Of a stretch of DNA of 64,000 nucleotides, positions 23,482 through 34,947 are shown piece after piece. A program made the translations under genes and the position numbers. The notes below the pieces were generated by a model that saw only the letters and a program-made list of their open reading frames with translations, made no database searches and was not told the DNA's origin. Source of the stretch: Apostichopus japonicus. Its lineage: Eukaryota; Echinodermata; Holothuroidea; Aspidochirotida; Stichopodidae. Location of the stretch: assembly GCF_037975245.1 (NCBI RefSeq), contig NC_092567.1, positions 19,412,876-19,476,875 on the forward strand. Reading direction: 5' to 3'. Positions within the stretch are counted from its first letter, which is position 1; the number at the start of each line of letters is the position of its first letter.

Positions 23482-23863
23482 GTAAGTTGGCCTGACGTTT
23501 CGATCCTAGCAGGATCTTCTTCAAAGGCTAAATGACAAGTAACAGAAAGGACAAAAACACGTACAGAATACAGACAGGTTAATGAGCATGGTAAACACAA
23601 AGATGTTTTTCCCTATCCCCTTCCCTTAATCCTCTCTTTGTCCCTCCACTGTTTATCTCCTACCTCTCCAATTCCCCTGTTGGTTTCTCTCTTTCTTCTC
23701 TCCATCCCATGTCTACTAATCCCCTTACATCTATCTCTTTGTGCTCACCATGCTCATTAACCTTTTTGTAATCTGTACGTGTTTTTGTCCCTTCTGTTAC
23801 TGTTACTTGTCATTTAGCCTTTGAAGAAGATCCTGCTAGGATCGAAACGTCAGGCCAACTTAC
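23482..23863. mobile_element. 382-bp fold-back element
   Basis: Arms 23482-23604 and 23733-23863 are inverted copies, starting gtaagttggcctgacgtttc. The 128-bp loop is CT-rich on the plus strand. Confidence 0.9.
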
Positions 23864-26039
23864 TTTTACTTATTCATGTCATCATTCATTACACAGACTA
23901 TAAGAATGATCGACCCATTCCCATTGTGACGATTCTTATTTAAATCCGTTTTTTTTTACTATTAATGTCACTTTATAATTCAGACAACACTTTTATGCAG
24001 ATAGCATAAGAACATTTTCTAATACACAACTAGTATACTGGGTAATTACCTATAAATAATGCACAGGCTCATTACATCTACAGGCTTTATTAAATCCAAA
24101 AATTTCCCCTAAGACTGTTGTTTATAATCGATTAACAACAGTTAATACAACAATATGTCAAATGACTTGAACACATCTTTTCATGTAATGTCTTATTATT
24201 TGGATCAGTGCCAAGTTAAACCCTTACAAGACTGTTTTGCTGTGGGTTTGTCAAGTCCCCATGGTCTTAAACTGGAAGACTATGTCTCCAATTTTCCATG
24301 ACCAGTTTTTTTCATAATACTTTCCATGACCCAAGGAAAACTGAGCTTAAATATCAGTAAAAAATACTCTCATGTAATCTATTGCATTATCGTAAATATG
24401 TGTCGTAACGAATATTACGCATCAAAATTATGTAGGTTTCCATGACTACCGGAAACTAGAATACAATATAGCATTCTAAAACAACAGTGAAACTGCCTTT
24501 CTTCTGACAATGATTATTTAACACATTTTTGTCTTTTTTCTCTCTTTTTTTTTCTATGGTCTTTTTCTTTTCCTTTCTTACATCAAACATTACAATAATA
24601 CATATTTTGATTACAGAAATAAATGGATGGCTTGATTTTAATTAAACTTAATTAAAGAACATTGATTTGCACCAAGTAAGACAAAATAATTTCTACAAAC
24701 ATTGCATTAATTCTGTTATCGGAATGTAAGACAGTGAGAAAATCTATCAAGACAGAATTGAAAGCCATTAAATGGTGAATAATACATAAATGCACACAAA
24801 ATTATCAGCTAATACAATTTTAAATAATATATATGGCAGATTCATAAATAACACATTAGTTACCACACCAATCAGATCCAATGATAAATAATAATTAATT
24901 TGTATAATGTTAATAACTCTTTCATGTCCAAGAATAAATTTATTGCCTCAAGTGTCCATATACAATTGTCTCCATACAGCTTCAAAGCATTTACATGAAA
25001 TTAACAATGCTACTTCCCTTTTTCAGTGATAAGCTCTTACATGGCTACAAAAACAACTTGAATATCCCCCCCCATCTCCCCACTCTAATTCCCAAAGCCC
25101 CTCACCCCACGTCCAAAATCTATCAACTTTACAAAAAAATTGACTAAAAACTAGTATTGCATTAAAAGCTGTTGTAATCTTACAACCGGTAGTATCTCTT
25201 TGGCATGTCCTTTCTCTTCACCCTTCTCTCAAGTCCTCCACTTCCCATTCATACCCCCCTTCCCCCCCCCCTCCTTATTGAAAATGATGACTAAAAAATT
25301 AACAAGTTCAGAGTAAAGAAAACGAAACTTTTACCTTTTGCACTTTTAATAGCTCATTATAAAATTTATTGCAAATAGCACAAGTAATTATTCCAGCACA
25401 TCTACAAAAGGCTTGGTTATATATAAGAGGTCTGATTTCGTAAGTATCATATTCATGATTGGGACAGTAAGGTTGCCATCAACATCATGTCAATGTAGAC
25501 CTTTCAAGATGTTGGTAACTCAAGGGGTGTCAAGAACCGACTACAGCAATAGTGACAACTATGTCAAAGGGGAATCTTTCTGAAATTACCAATTTTTCCT
25601 TCAGAAAATACATTATTCTTTATCCCATATTTCCTATGGCCCCTAGTTAACATGGGCCCCAGGGCTGTAGCCACCCCTCCTAACCCCTAGCCACACACAC
25701 ACAGCTCCCAACCCCTTCCCCACAATTGACTATGTTTGGTAAGTTCTTATATTTCCTAAAATGTTTAATTATACCATGGAGGTGTAAGGAATAGAGCAAC
25801 AACTAAGTATTGAGCCAGAGACTAAGTATGGGAGTTGTCCCCTCTAACCTTGATGAGAGAGAACCAGTGACCCCCTCCTTGTCTGCTACGGCTGAATATT
25901 GCCTTACACCCCCCACCCCCCACATATAACTAGTACTGTCAGCGTCGAAGTATTGTTTTATAACGTATCGTTGTAAGAGTAATTTTCTAGATTATTTAAG
26001 CTTCACGATACCTTGGGAAGGGTAATTCATAGCTTATTT

Positions 26040-26312
26040 TTAAAGGCATTGAAGACTCACGCACAAAGAAACGTCTCATGCCGGTAATCTGACCTAGTGC
26101 ATAGTCAATACATGCAGCTACGGTCAATACCCAGAACACAGTGTACATAGCAGGGATGGACATCTCAGGTCCAGCTAAAGATAACAAGGTATCACGTTTC
26201 ACTACTGTCTGCATTTTGTAGCCACACGGACAAAAACTTCACTTGCAAGCAATGGAAGGTTAACTTTTTCAGATGGCGGCACACGGTTTGGGGCGAGTCT
26301 TCAATGCCTTTA
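26040..26312 (+). mobile_element. TTAA MITE family, copy C, internally deleted
   Basis: The left end has TTAAAGGCATTGAAGACTC; the right end lost the last A of TTAA. About 90 bp between ctgacctag and tgcatagtcaatac is missing relative to copy B. Confidence 0.9.
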
Positions 26313-26750
26313 TGGCACAATGAATTGGTAAGTTGACCAGACGACTCAAATATAGAAATCATTAACCAACTCTAAAGTACATATTTTGATGGGTTTGTAT
26401 CTGTAGAGAGTGTTGTTTCTCCATCTCTAACATCTCCCTGATAATAATGGAAACAGAATATGGCAGATTTAAACTCAAATTTCAACTGCAATATTATTTT
26501 CTCTCTGCGTGAATTTTCTTAGAATATTTTTCAATTATAACGTAACTGACTTTCTGCTTGCATAAATATAAGTGGAAAATTTAAAACAGATTGCATAAGT
26601 TTTGAATTTTTTATCAGAGAAGATTGAATAACGAAATGCTCCCTACACGAGGGGAATATATTGGCAAGTTTTTAAAAAAAGAAATTTCAATATATATTGA
26701 TTTCAGTTCATTGTTTACCTCACTTTTGGGGAACCTCAACTATAATCCCA

Positions 26751-26872
26751 TTACTTTGTTTTCTGGATTGCACTGAGCAATGAAAGTTGTTCCTTGGTCA
26801 GAATATCTGCTTGCTTCATGAAAATAAAATGGTCGCCATCTTTCACAAACATTGCCCTCTGCATTACATCAT
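26751..26872 (-). CDS. Hydrolase exon 6 (catalytic His, stop)
   Basis: It encodes RAMFVKDGDHFIFMKQADIL with His335 and ends QKTK-stop (TAA at 26753-26751). Confidence 0.92.
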
Positions 26873-29800
26873 CTGAAAATGAATAAACAAAATTTTTCGT
26901 CATATCTAAATTCTTGTACATCAGGCAAAACTGGTTGCTGTATAAATATGAGACTATTACCTATTATTACATGTATAACAAGAAAAAACCAGATGTCCAT
27001 ATCAGGCATCTCTGATATACAGGCCCTCAAAGCCTGGCTATTTACTGGCTGAATGCCGGTGGATATTGCCAGTTGACAACAGAAAACCAAAAGGCACTGG
27101 CAATTTTCTGCCTGTGGATATGAAGGACTTAATCACATGGTAAAGTGGGTTTCAAGAGTGGGCGAGATAACTGTACCTAAGGTAAAAGCCCTGTACTACT
27201 GCTTATTATCACCGATATTATTGGGCTGCTCTCAAAATAACTAAAGTGTGGTGTAATTTCAATGAGATTTAAGCCAGTAGCTTTTTTTTAAGCACAGGCA
27301 TGTTTTTGCAAGTGGCTGAAGTTGTGAAATTCTACTGTTGCAGTTAGTAGGTCTACAATTATATATTTATATTTCAACCATTTCTTCAATATGATACTAG
27401 AAGACATAGTGAAACCTTAGGTACCCACCTCCCCATTCTCCCCCTCCCCCCCCACTCAACTATTGCCCCATTTAAGTCTTTGGGAAGCGCGGAAGCACAA
27501 ATATTAAGTTTTGTTGATCACAGACATCGCATCCAAAAATGTTGATCTTTCTCACCTTTGAAATCAGCTACATCTTTCACACCATCTTTATACCAAACAA
27601 AATTCTCCGGTTGAACCCCGATCCTTGTGGCATTGTCTTCAGCAATTTCTAACTGAATGAACCAGTCATTATCTCCATGGACCACCAAGGCACCCATACC
27701 GTGATCTCGTAACAAGGCCAAGTCTTGTGCAAACTACGCAAACGGAATAATTACTCAGATTGACATGTGATGCAGTAAGAAAATATCTGCTGCTGTAAAA
27801 TCTCACATGAAAGTTTTGAAGCTTGAAATGGGGGAGGAATTGGGGAGGAAATGGTACAGAGGAAGTAGGGGAAGATGGTTTGGGGGGTGGGGGGGGGGGA
27901 GAGGGAGACAGAGGGGGAGGGTCAAACAGATTTTACAGGAGACACAGACTAAACCATCATCCGTGGTCAATGTGATAGAGATATTACAGTGATGAACAAC
28001 TGCTGCAAACAGCTAATTAAGAAACATCTTTTACCATTTGAGAGTTATCACAGATCTAATGCTTATTCACACACAAGGCTGGAAACTTTGTCAAGTCTCA
28101 AAATGCCATGATTGAGGCACACCTACTTCCCTTTATTCTTCAATTTTTTCATTATTTATTTACAATTTTTTATCTACACATTTTTGCAAATGCTGAATCT
28201 TTTATAATGAACCTCTTAACATGATGTAATGATAGTGCAGGTTTCAGTGTCAAACCTGTTAACATTCTACCTTGAAGCTCCTAGTAGTGATACGATATTA
28301 AAGATCTTCAAGATGACAGCTACCAGACATGAATCTAAAATAGGATGTCTCCTAACTGGAACCAGTTTTACCTTAGCTAGTTCTTTTTTTTTTGGGGGGG
28401 GGGGCAGATTCTTCATTAAGATCTTGAAATGGTTGTTAACTTCAAATTCATCATCCCTCCTCTACCCTCATCCCGAGGGAAAATTATAGGGAACAATAAG
28501 TAAAGAGAGAATAGTTAACCTCCCTAAATCACCTTTGAATAGCTTTACTTTTGAAAGGTATGCCATTTATTTTTTATTGACACAGAACATCATACATGTA
28601 TGCAAGCTACGACAAACCTCACAGAAGGGAATTGCAAAGTGGATTGAGGGGAAGAAGACACAAAGAAGATAAGCTACTTAAAACGAGACTTAAACAAAAG
28701 GTTTTTCCTCACAGCTGCAAGACTTTCAACTCATATCTCCCCATCCCCTAGCCCTACCCCTTTCCCTGTACTCCTCAAAAGACCTATATCAATATCTTCT
28801 GTAATCATGACATGTCAATACTGTACATCACCCCTCACATAACTTATCCCTTAAACACTCTAATCGATAACATCACCCAACCTACAACACAAGAGGATTC
28901 AACTTGATAATGATGATGATTATGTGTAAGCTCACCTCCTCCCAATTGAAGAGAGCAACCTCATATACAGAATAGACTTGGGACATTTTCGTCTTGCCTC
29001 TGAGACCAACAGCATCAAAGAGGAAACTGGTAGCGTAGACTAATCCTGCTCCGAAAAGTGGTATATTGCACAGCCAGAACAAACAGTAGCAAATATATTT
29101 GTAGAGAGACCAGGGCGACACTCTCCTGAAAATGAATAAAATAACTACTTTACAGTAATACTTTTTTCTCAAATATTATTCTTAATCTCAATTTTCACAA
29201 TATTTTTTCTTTTTTCTGATTAAAAATGTAAAATGATACACAATTGTTTAAGTCTTTACTCTTTGGTAAAACAAAATAGAACAGATATTTGTAGAAAAGA
29301 CAAAGGTAAAAACTTCCCTGAAAATGAGATAACATGACTCCTTGAACGTTGCACTATTCTCCAATATTGCTCAAACACTTTACACAAATCTTTATTACGA
29401 GCTAAAATTGCACACAATTTTTTTCTTCTCTGACAATAATTGGCACGGTTGTAACAAGAACAAATTAGTCATTTACTTTTGCTTAATTAATAAGCCTGCA
29501 AGGGCAGAAAGGGGAAAAGTTAATCTGACCAAAATCAGCTTTGGTGGACATCTGGTGGACCATTGGTTTTTATCATAAAATCCAGAATGCATACATAACT
29601 AAATACACCCCCCCCCACCCCCAATCAGGTAAAAAGATAGATTGACATTGCCCTCTGTCACTTTGGAGATAGTTGTAACAGACAAAGTCAGTTGTTAGTC
29701 ATTTATGTTTGCTTAATCAATAAGCCTGCATGGGCAGAAAGGGTACATGCCACGAAAGTGTCCATTAGCTATAGGTTGCATCCAAAAACCTGCCGTGTGT

Positions 29801-32465
29801 ACTGAATGGCAGGTTTTTTCCAGTTGGTTTACTGAGTGATCAGTTCCATCTTTTTGCACCTTAGTTGAGCTGCCTATTCGTCTATTATGCAATTCATCAC
29901 ACAGCTAGTAGCCAAATCGCTATCAGATTAAGGCAGACATGGCAAGGTGTGAACACATCAACTCTTCCAAACTAACCAGGCTGTTTGCAGAAGACATAAA
30001 GTTTCAGTAAGTTGAGGTCAAGAGAGCTGAAAGATGCAACCTATGGTTAATGGACTAATTCTCGTCATGTACACAAATACAACCTACTATTCAGTGGCAG
30101 AGCTAGGGTTATTGGTCAGAGAGGTGAGAATGGTCTGTAGGGGCGTTTTCGACACTATCAGAGCCGTATCTAAATATACGGCTCTGGACACTATCTAAGC
30201 GGAGCGCCACCACAGGTTGGCGCGAAGCGTACAGAATTTTTGGAGTAAAGATACTCCCTAGATCGCCGGAAATGACCCTTTCCGGGCCTTTCTAATTTGC
30301 AGATAAACGAAAAAAAAAATTAATGACCGTTAGAGCGTTTTGACAGAATATGTGACAAATGTCAATAGGTAGATGAGAGCGCAATAAAAAAGTCAATAAT
30401 CGCTAATAAGTAAAAAGTGGTAAAAAGCTGAAAAGGGCGCCGGCAGTCCATTTGAGTCCGTCAGGGGGGGCGAATGCCCCCCCCCCCTGACTATATGGAC
30501 GCTCCGCCACTGCTACTATTTACACTTACTTGTGAGGTGTAACACCAGGACCAGAGAGAAAGCAGACAGATTTACATTTATCGATGACAGATGGCAACGC
30601 TGCCAAATGAACTACAATATGTACTCCCATGGAATGTCCACAAATCATTTGTATCCTATGTGACAGGAGAAATAAAAAAATTAATGAAAAGTAATTCAAT
30701 GTTAATGAAAATTAGAAAAATGACTGGCTAATAGTACATTGGTGTAAATATCCGTCAGTAATAAGACTGTTTAGGATCGAACAGAACCGTTAAGTACTCA
30801 ACTGCTGAATATATTTGATGAGAATGGTCTATGATGCTACCATATGAGAAAGGTCCATGACAGGGAGGGGGAAATATGTGTCTGACCTTCCCCCTCCCTC
30901 CCACCCCATGAAAGGTTTTCAGAATATTTGTTCTACAAAACAGGTTCCAGCAGTACTCTGTCTGCCCCATAAAGAAAGTATTGCCCCACCGCCACCCCCT
31001 CTGAAAAATAAATCTAGCTATGCAATTGGAAGGTACATGGAAAACGTCTGTTCATACGACCAAAATCAGCTTTGGTGGACATCTGATGGACCATTGGTTT
31101 TTATCATAAAATCCAGAATGCATGAAAATAAATACACCCCCACCCCCAAACAGGTGAAATGATAGATTGGCATTGCCCTCTGTCACTTTTGAGATAGTTG
31201 TACAAAATCAGTTGTTGGCCTGCCATCCAACTAAAGGGGATTTTTACTGTCCCAAAGCTGGTGTTCTATTCACCACTACCTGCACATCTCTCCCACTGCC
31301 CTAACATGGTACATACAGTATTGGTCATTCTTTGTTATTCTGCAATATTTTTCAGACAACCAACATGTAAGACCTAGTTGTGCAAGGGACATCCAAAAAC
31401 AATGTTTAATTTTTTTTTTTAGGGTATCAACAAAATAAAGTGACCTTACTCTTCTATTTCTAGAGCCTCTATTAACCCTCGGATAATATCTGCTTTGTGC
31501 TTTGGACTATGATCATAACAACCAGACTCTGGCATTGGAGTCCATCCCATTCCTACGAGAAAAGAAAATGTAAAGGTGTTACTTGAATAATTATTTCAAT
31601 CACGTTTCATTTTGCAAGGCAGTGGTGTGTGCAAAAACACTGCATGGGGGGGGGGGGGGGAGGCTCAGTGGGACATAGCCCTTCCAACAACATCATCAGT
31701 CAAGGGTAAAATGTTCAGTGGGCTAAGAAATAGACCACTCCTACAGGCCAAAGTCCTTCCAAGAAGGTTCAAAACCACAAAGAGGTAGAAACCACATGAC
31801 ATCACAAAATATATTCTTTGTCAAGGTACCAAGCTTAAACAGTAGCTACCATCAATGCTGATACTTCATAAAACATTTTGTTTCTTCTTTGTTTATGTTC
31901 AGTCCATACTACAACCTTTAGCTGAGTTTGCTCAAATGTTTCCATGTCAGCAGTTTCACTTGTATACGTGTACTATGTGTGTGTAAGGGACAATGAGAAG
32001 AGTTTGGGGAGAGGGAAGAAGGTTTACGTTAGGTAACTTTCACCACTTTAGACTATCTTTTACTCTATCTCCATTCCCCATGAATAGAATAACTGACAAA
32101 CCTGGCAAGTTTGGTAATATCACTCGGTAGCCTTTCTCCACCAACGGTTCCGCCATCTTCTTGAACATCTTATGCGTTGCCGGGGCACCGTGCACACCTA
32201 TGACCACACCTCCATCATGGGGCCCAGCTTCAGCATAAACTAAATCTAATTCTTCTCCAAGAGCTGCTACTTTCTCAGTCTTAATCTCAAAGAAGGCTTT
32301 TTCCGTTTGGGTAATGCCCGATGAGGTATCATGTGATTGTGATTTGGCCATAACTGCGAGCATTTTATCAGGAGCTGTCTCTGTTTGAAGATTGCATGGG
32401 TATAGATAGATAAAGGATAAAAGTTCAGAGCTGGCTTTAGAGGCATTTGCTGATTGTTTCAACAT
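26751..32465 (-). CDS. Alpha/beta hydrolase fold protein, complete (360 aa)
   Basis: Exons (minus strand): 32465-32102, 31552-31450, 30655-30530, 29125-28936, 27733-27556, 26872-26751; all introns are GT-AG and total 1083 nt, 361 codons with stop. The start ATG has an in-frame TGA eight codons upstream. Visible features: HGAP (92-95), the strand-turn that forms the oxyanion hole; GHSMG (162-166) with nucleophile Ser164; HGDND (280-284) supplying the acid, probably Asp284; GDHF with His335. Residues 208-228 are hydrophobic and aromatic, perhaps a lid or membrane-touching helix. The arrangement recalls the invertebrate family Pfam DUF1057 (PF06342), but that assignment is from memory and uncertain; substrate unknown. 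Codon phases and conserved triad argue for a functional gene. It is divergent from RPS13. Confidence 0.9.
27556..27733 (-). CDS. Hydrolase exon 5 (catalytic acid)
   Basis: It encodes GMGALVVHGDNDWFIQLEIA, with the late beta-strand and candidate acid Asp284 (or Asp282). Donor CAAAG|GTGAGA. Confidence 0.92.
28936..29125 (-). CDS. Hydrolase exon 4 (cap region)
   Basis: It encodes the cap, including the hydrophobic segment around residues 208-228 and KTKMSQVYSVYEVALFNWEE. Acceptor TTTCAG, donor GAGGAG|GTGAGC. Confidence 0.9.
29527..29742. repeat. Dispersed repeat, copy 1 (partner at 31058)
   Basis: The block starting gaccaaaatcagctttggtg recurs at 31058-31220 with about 85-90% likeness, in the same orientation, in two introns of the hydrolase. 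A second sub-block (taagcctgcaagggcagaaa) occurs at about 29485 and 29722. Confidence 0.88.
29743..30072. mobile_element. 330-bp element with imperfect 40-bp TIRs
   Basis: The left end gtacatgccacgaaagtg...ataggttgcatc is inverted at the right (gatgcaacctat...gtcatgtac). It is non-coding, in a hydrolase intron, next to the hAT-like element at 30092. Confidence 0.75.
30092..30512. mobile_element. hAT-like non-autonomous element with 8-bp TSD
   Basis: The termini CAGTGGCAGAGC and GCTCCGCCACTG are inverted. Flanks are identical 8-mers CTACTATT (30084-30091 and 30513-30520), the hAT hallmark. It contains the ctaagcggagcgccacc repeat shared with 21.3, 36.7 and 37.8 kb. Internal G and C runs flank the right end. 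Confidence 0.92.
30530..30655 (-). CDS. Hydrolase exon 3 (nucleophile elbow)
   Basis: It encodes IQMICGHSMGVHIVVHLAA with Ser164 in GHSMG. A hAT-like MITE and its target duplication end only about 9 bp past this exon's donor. Confidence 0.93.
31058..31220. repeat. Dispersed repeat, copy 2
   Basis: Partner of 29527-29700, including ggtttttatcataaaatcca and the C-rich run. Confidence 0.88.
31450..31552 (-). CDS. Hydrolase exon 2
   Basis: It encodes MGWTPMPESGCYDHSPKHKA and DIIRGLIEALEIE, the segment before the nucleophile strand. Donor AGAAGA|GTAAGG. Confidence 0.9.
32102..32465 (-). CDS. Hydrolase exon 1 (start, oxyanion loop)
   Basis: It encodes a 60-residue N-terminus without clear signal peptide, then VVIGVHGAPATHKMFKKMAE and GYRVILPNLPG. 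The HG[AS]P turn is typical of the fold. Donor CCAG|GTTTGT. Confidence 0.92.
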
Positions 32466-32789
32466 ACTAGACTTCCTATAGGAACTTCAGAGTAATAAAA
32501 GTAATCTTTACAAAACCAATCCCTTTCCCACCTCTCCCATCAACACCTTATTCTTATGTTTTGATCAAGCATAGCCTAGGGCCGTATGCATTTTGGTAAA
32601 TTTATCCTAGGTCTAGACTACGTTAGGCTCAACTGTTATCATCACTTTTCAGAGTCCACAGAAACAGAATAATTCTTTTTCTTGGCCTAGTTTGTCTCCC
32701 CTACCATCTTCAATCAAAGATGAGCCAACATTCCTAATCCTAGGCCTCACTTGTACTACACACACGCAAACTGTTAGCACTGTTTAGTA

Positions 32790-32975
32790 CTTTTTTTAAG
32801 GAAAAGTCGCCCAGGAAAGAACCTGGGCACGAAAACCAACTACCAAACGACTGATCCGCTCTCAACTCCAGTCCCCTTGCATCGGGACTGTGACTGTGTG
32901 ATCATCGTCGGGTGTGCATCACCATTCCCCTCGAAATGGAACAGATACTACACATGATCTTAGCCAAAAGGATGA
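32790..32975 (-). mobile_element. U2 snRNA-derived SINE or chimeric retroposon
   Basis: On the minus strand it starts CCTTTTGGCTAAGATCATGT followed by GTAGTATCTGTTC, matching about nucleotides 13-45 of U2 snRNA including the branch-site-pairing GUAGUA. The rest (about 140 nt) is not U2: there is no Sm site. Near the 3' end lies a CCCAGG/CCTGGG hairpin, then a 7-A tail. Flanks are a perfect 17-bp duplication (TACTAAACAGTGCTAAC on the minus strand; 32773-32789 and 32976-32992), so it was inserted by LINE machinery. Confidence 0.88.
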
Positions 32976-33259
32976 GTTAGCACTGTTTAGTATTACTAGT
33001 AATAGTATGTATGGTCTGGTCTAAACTAGAACTGTACTACTACTACTAGTAGCATGGTGACTTCGAAGTTCGGACACTTAAGACTTAAAACACCCCAAAA
33101 CTAAATCTTCTGGTATAAATCACCAGAAAATATACTTCATATGGTGGGAGAATTGTGTTATAGTAGGATACACGGCCAAACTTTCTTTCCTGTAAACTGT
33201 TTTCACGTTGTTTTCCAAGAAGATTCTTCGTGATTGTGGAACTGGTATTTCTTTGCTAG

Positions 33260-33536
33260 AGTATTGCGAAGTTCGGACACGCAACCCACAGTGTGGCGCT
33301 GGTGACAAAATTGGTGGCGCAGTTGCTCTTTCAGTACTTATAACAGACTTCATAGATCTTCGTCATTTTATTGACAAATATGTAAGTAATTTCTTGCACA
33401 CGGGTCATTTTGGAGAGAAAATAACTGTAGCTTCGTACTTTTTGGTGAAATTTGGCTCTTCCTGTAGGTTTTCATGGTGAAATCGTGTATTTCCTAGGGT
33501 GTCCGAACTTCGCAGTATGCCGAACTTCGCAATACT
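33260..33536. mobile_element. 277-bp MITE with TIR AGTATTGCGAAGTTCGG
   Basis: The ends AGTATTGCGAAGTTCGG and CCGAACTTCGCAATACT are perfect inverted repeats. The core gcgaagttcgg also occurs near 33063 and 33505, so nested or partial copies exist. Confidence 0.75.
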
Positions 33537-34248
33537 GACTATACTAGTAGAGTAGCCCTAGGCTTTTTTTTTATTAGGATATTTAGTTTATATGGTTTTT
33601 GGCCACAGAGTTGCCCCAAACTTGACATTAACATTGTTACATATATAGGACTAAGCACATGTACACAGCTTTTGTACAACTTCCTGGTATAACGATGGGA
33701 GCGGTTGTAGCCTAGCTAGGGGCTTTTCTGTATATAGCATTATCATTGCTATCTTTAACTTAGGCCTATCTTACTTTCTTATGCATATATACAAAGGAAT
33801 TGCTATGGATAGTATGGCTTACCTTTAATGTTTGTCTAATTCTGGTTGTGTAATATTGGATATTTATTGAAAAATTGGAAACTTGGCGACGATGGTGGTG
33901 GTCCGATAGAAGATGAGCACTCCTCGCTTGACATTGACGTTACGAACCAAATGTGACACCAAAGAAAGTTTCTTAGAAATAGTCACACAATCGTCACCAT
34001 GTTACAACTAGGAACTAGGCCATGCATAACTTGTCTAGTCTATATCCCTATTTCGCGGAATCCCTTTCATAACATGCATTGATGCATAGGATATACTATC
34101 AATGATCGAAATGAGGACAAACATACGGAAGCGGATAAGGTACATACAAATGTAGTAATTATTAGCAGATCGACAGGGCGAATATATTGATCCAGTGAAA
34201 ACTATGAGGGGAAGAGTGGGTTAATGGGTTTGGGGTTAGGTGTGGACA

Positions 34249-34461
34249 TAGGCGTAGGAGCCCAATTTGATTGGGGGGGGGGGGGGCTGTAACGACTTGC
34301 CCGAAAAATATTACCAAAATTTTTCTCGCGCTCCGCGCGCGTTCAACATGTTGATGTGCATATCATATAAAGGCAGGCATCGCATGCCAATTACGTACAA
34401 TCATTTGTCGTGTTATTACCCTTCCATATTGGTTATCAGTTTGGGGGAAGTCGTTACAATC
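34249..34461 (+). mobile_element. CATAGGCGTAGGAGCC-family fragment
   Basis: About 210 bp from cataggcgtaggagcc to agtcgttacaa. The inverse lies at 36378-36598 and a diverged full element at 37192-37629. Confidence 0.85.
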
Positions 34462-34947
34462 AAGGGCGGCGGAAGCACTTTTAATCTGGGGGGCACCGAC
34501 GTCGAAGGGCACTTTGCAGAAATTCGATTGGACTGATGCAGCCTGATATGTACTACCCTTTATAACTGTTATTGTACTATCTTATTTGCGTATACACATC
34601 ACCCCATCAATCAACGCCCCCCCCCCCCCCCTTCAAGGAAAAAATGCATACTAGCACTGCAACATCCAATGTGCAAATTGGGAAACAAGTTTTCTTACGA
34701 GACAAAATGAGGTGAAATCATTATAAAGTCCAAGTCCCTGCACACGCGATCGATACATGCATGAAAGCAAATGAAATATGTCAAAATACGAAAGGATCGG
34801 GTAGGTTATGGGATATTAAAACTATACTCATTATTGATAGTAGGCTATTGAAATGGCTTCTACTTATTACAAAGTCACAATGTAACAGGCCTATATGTCA
34901 ACTTCCGTGGGATAAAACAAAATGGCACCCTCTAGCGCCCCCTCTGT

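Larger units (their letters stand above)
13938..26750. other. Intergenic region upstream of BMAL and downstream of the hydrolase
   Basis: No conserved protein exon was found here on either strand. It contains a duplicated CR1/L2-like LINE fragment (14.3-16.3 kb), one CRE palindrome, two TTAA MITEs, a long-TIR element and a fold-back element. The 5' non-coding exon(s) and promoter of BMAL must lie in its left part. One candidate donor on the minus strand is CTCCAG|GTACGG near 18390, but this is unsupported by homology. Confidence 0.7.

Noticed and set aside
32790-32975. Functional U2 snRNA gene
   Set aside because: Only about 33 nt match U2, the first 12 nt and Sm site are absent, and the A-tail and target duplication show retroposition.
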